Positions 63,432 through 64,000 of a stretch of DNA of 64,000 nucleotides are shown here, in pieces. Position numbers and translations under genes: made by a program. This DNA is from Singulisphaera sp. GP187 (GTDB lineage Bacteria; Planctomycetota; Planctomycetia; Isosphaerales; Isosphaeraceae). Position 1 is the first letter of the stretch; each line of letters opens with the position of its first letter. Below the pieces are notes generated by a model. The model was not told the origin of the DNA. It saw nothing but the letters and a program-made list of their open reading frames with translations, and did not search any database. The DNA is taken from the NCBI RefSeq assembly GCF_900129635.1, contig NZ_FSRB01000001.1, positions 1,651,501-1,715,500 of the forward strand, in the 5' to 3' direction.

Positions 63432-64000
63432 TTAACCAATTCGCCCGGTAATATAAGCCTCGGTGCGTGAGTCCTTAGGATTCGTGAACAGGAGGTCGGT
63501 CGCGCTGAATTCGGCGATCACCCCGGTCCGGTGCCCGTCCTTGGCGGATTCGTCGAGCATCAGGCAGGCGGTCAGGTCGCTGACGCGGCGGGCCTGCTGC
63601 ATGTTGTGAGTGACGATCACGATGGTGTACTCGTCCTTGAGGTCGTCCATCAGGTCTTCGACCCGCGCCGTGGAGATGGGGTCGAGGGCCGAGCAAGGTT
63701 CGTCCATCAGGATGACTTCGGGTTCGACGGCCAGGGTGCGCGCGATACAGAGCCGCTGCTGCTGGCCGCCGGAGAGCTCCAGGCCCGAGCGATGCAGCTT
63801 GTTCTTGACCTCGTCCCAAAGTGCGGCGCGGCGGAGCGAGCGCTCGACGAGCTCGTCCATGTCGCCGCGATAACCGTTGATCCGTGCTCCCCAGGCGACG
63901 TTCTGGTAGACGCTCTTGGGGAACGGGTTCGGCTTCTGGAAAACCATCCCGATCCGCCTGCGGAGCGCGACCGGGTCGGTGCCCGGCTCGGTGATGTTCG
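63432..64000 (-). CDS. pstB: Phosphate ABC transporter ATP-binding protein PstB (partial)
   Basis: The C-terminal 190 residues are present and the frame is open to the window edge, so the N-terminus with Walker A is missing. [20 protein letters not shown] is the Q-loop of Pst[21 protein letters not shown] is the ABC signature, [16 protein letters not shown] is Walker B, and [16 protein letters not shown] is the switch. The pattern is characteristic of PstB rather than other importers. Together with the PhoB-like gene, 130 bases away on the same strand, it suggests a pst/pho locus continuing to the right. Confidence 0.93.
   Translation of the reverse strand, partial: NITEPGTDPVALRRRIGMVFQKPNPFPKSVYQNVAWGARINGYRGDMDELVERSLRRAALWDEVKNKLHRSGLELSGGQQQRLCIARTLAVEPEVILMDEPCSALDPISTARVEDLMDDLKDEYTIVIVTHNMQQARRVSDLTACLMLDESAKDGHRTGVIAEFSATDLLFTNPKDSRTEAYITGRIG

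Noticed and set aside
1..64000. CRISPR arrays, prophage genes, restriction-modification or known defence operons
   Set aside because: No regularly spaced direct repeats and no recognisable phage, restriction or Cas proteins were seen.

Overview
The window is GC-rich bacterial DNA, most likely from a planctomycete of the Isosphaeraceae type. This rests on gene content seen here: a DUF1549/DUF1553 protein next to a planctomycete-type cytochrome c/WD40 protein and a PPC-domain protein, an ECF sigma factor carrying a membrane segment and a very long C-terminal extension, a second sigma-like protein, small one-helix 'MMVGVAIVGV' membrane proteins, and many secreted proteins without known function. 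No ribosomal RNA, CRISPR array or prophage is visible.

Layout. 0-2.9 kb: tail of a WD40 protein, tadA running into a tRNA-Ser(CGA), and one doubtful reverse ORF. 2.9-10.8 kb: ABC-2 permease, rhomboid protease, lipoprotein, glycerophosphodiesterase, and two coupled secreted proteins. 10.9-12.9 kb: molybdenum cofactor genes moeA-mobA. 13.0-19.5 kb: a three-gene reverse operon (DUF1549/1553, then cytochrome c/WD40, then PPC). 19.7-29.2 kb is the accessory zone: REP-like palindromes, a FAD oxidoreductase whose N-terminus is an ISL3-transposase zinc ribbon, a small protein with a possible caspase-like His/Cys pair, a three-level nest of insertion sequences, and a Tat-exported glucarate-dehydratase-like enzyme. 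29.2-35.7 kb: a polysaccharide cluster (GT4, membrane glycosyltransferase and GT2 leftward; polyprenyl glycosylphosphotransferase and GT2 rightward). 35.8-43.5 kb: a frameshifted SDR gene, the sigma/membrane fusion, an XPB-like-domain protein and small or decayed genes. 43.5-50.2 kb: a HEAT-repeat membrane protein and a large hybrid histidine kinase. 51-56.2 kb: sugar-phosphate mutase, HAD hydrolase, sigma-like factor, peroxiredoxin, archease and a PfkB kinase. 56.3-64 kb: ftsH, trxB, a TetR regulator with operator-like palindromes facing a broken SDR gene, csrA, a PhoB-like regulator and the start of a pst operon (pstB).

Functional links. The PhoB-like regulator beside pstB suggests phosphate control. 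Peroxiredoxin and thioredoxin reductase could act in one thiol-redox pathway, although they are 4 kb apart. The glycosyltransferases around the polyprenyl glycosylphosphotransferase look like one exopolysaccharide locus read from a shared divergent promoter region. The sequence carries several apparent frameshifts (two SDR genes, the HEAT-repeat gene, the TPR remnant). They are either real decay or assembly error and should be confirmed with reads.
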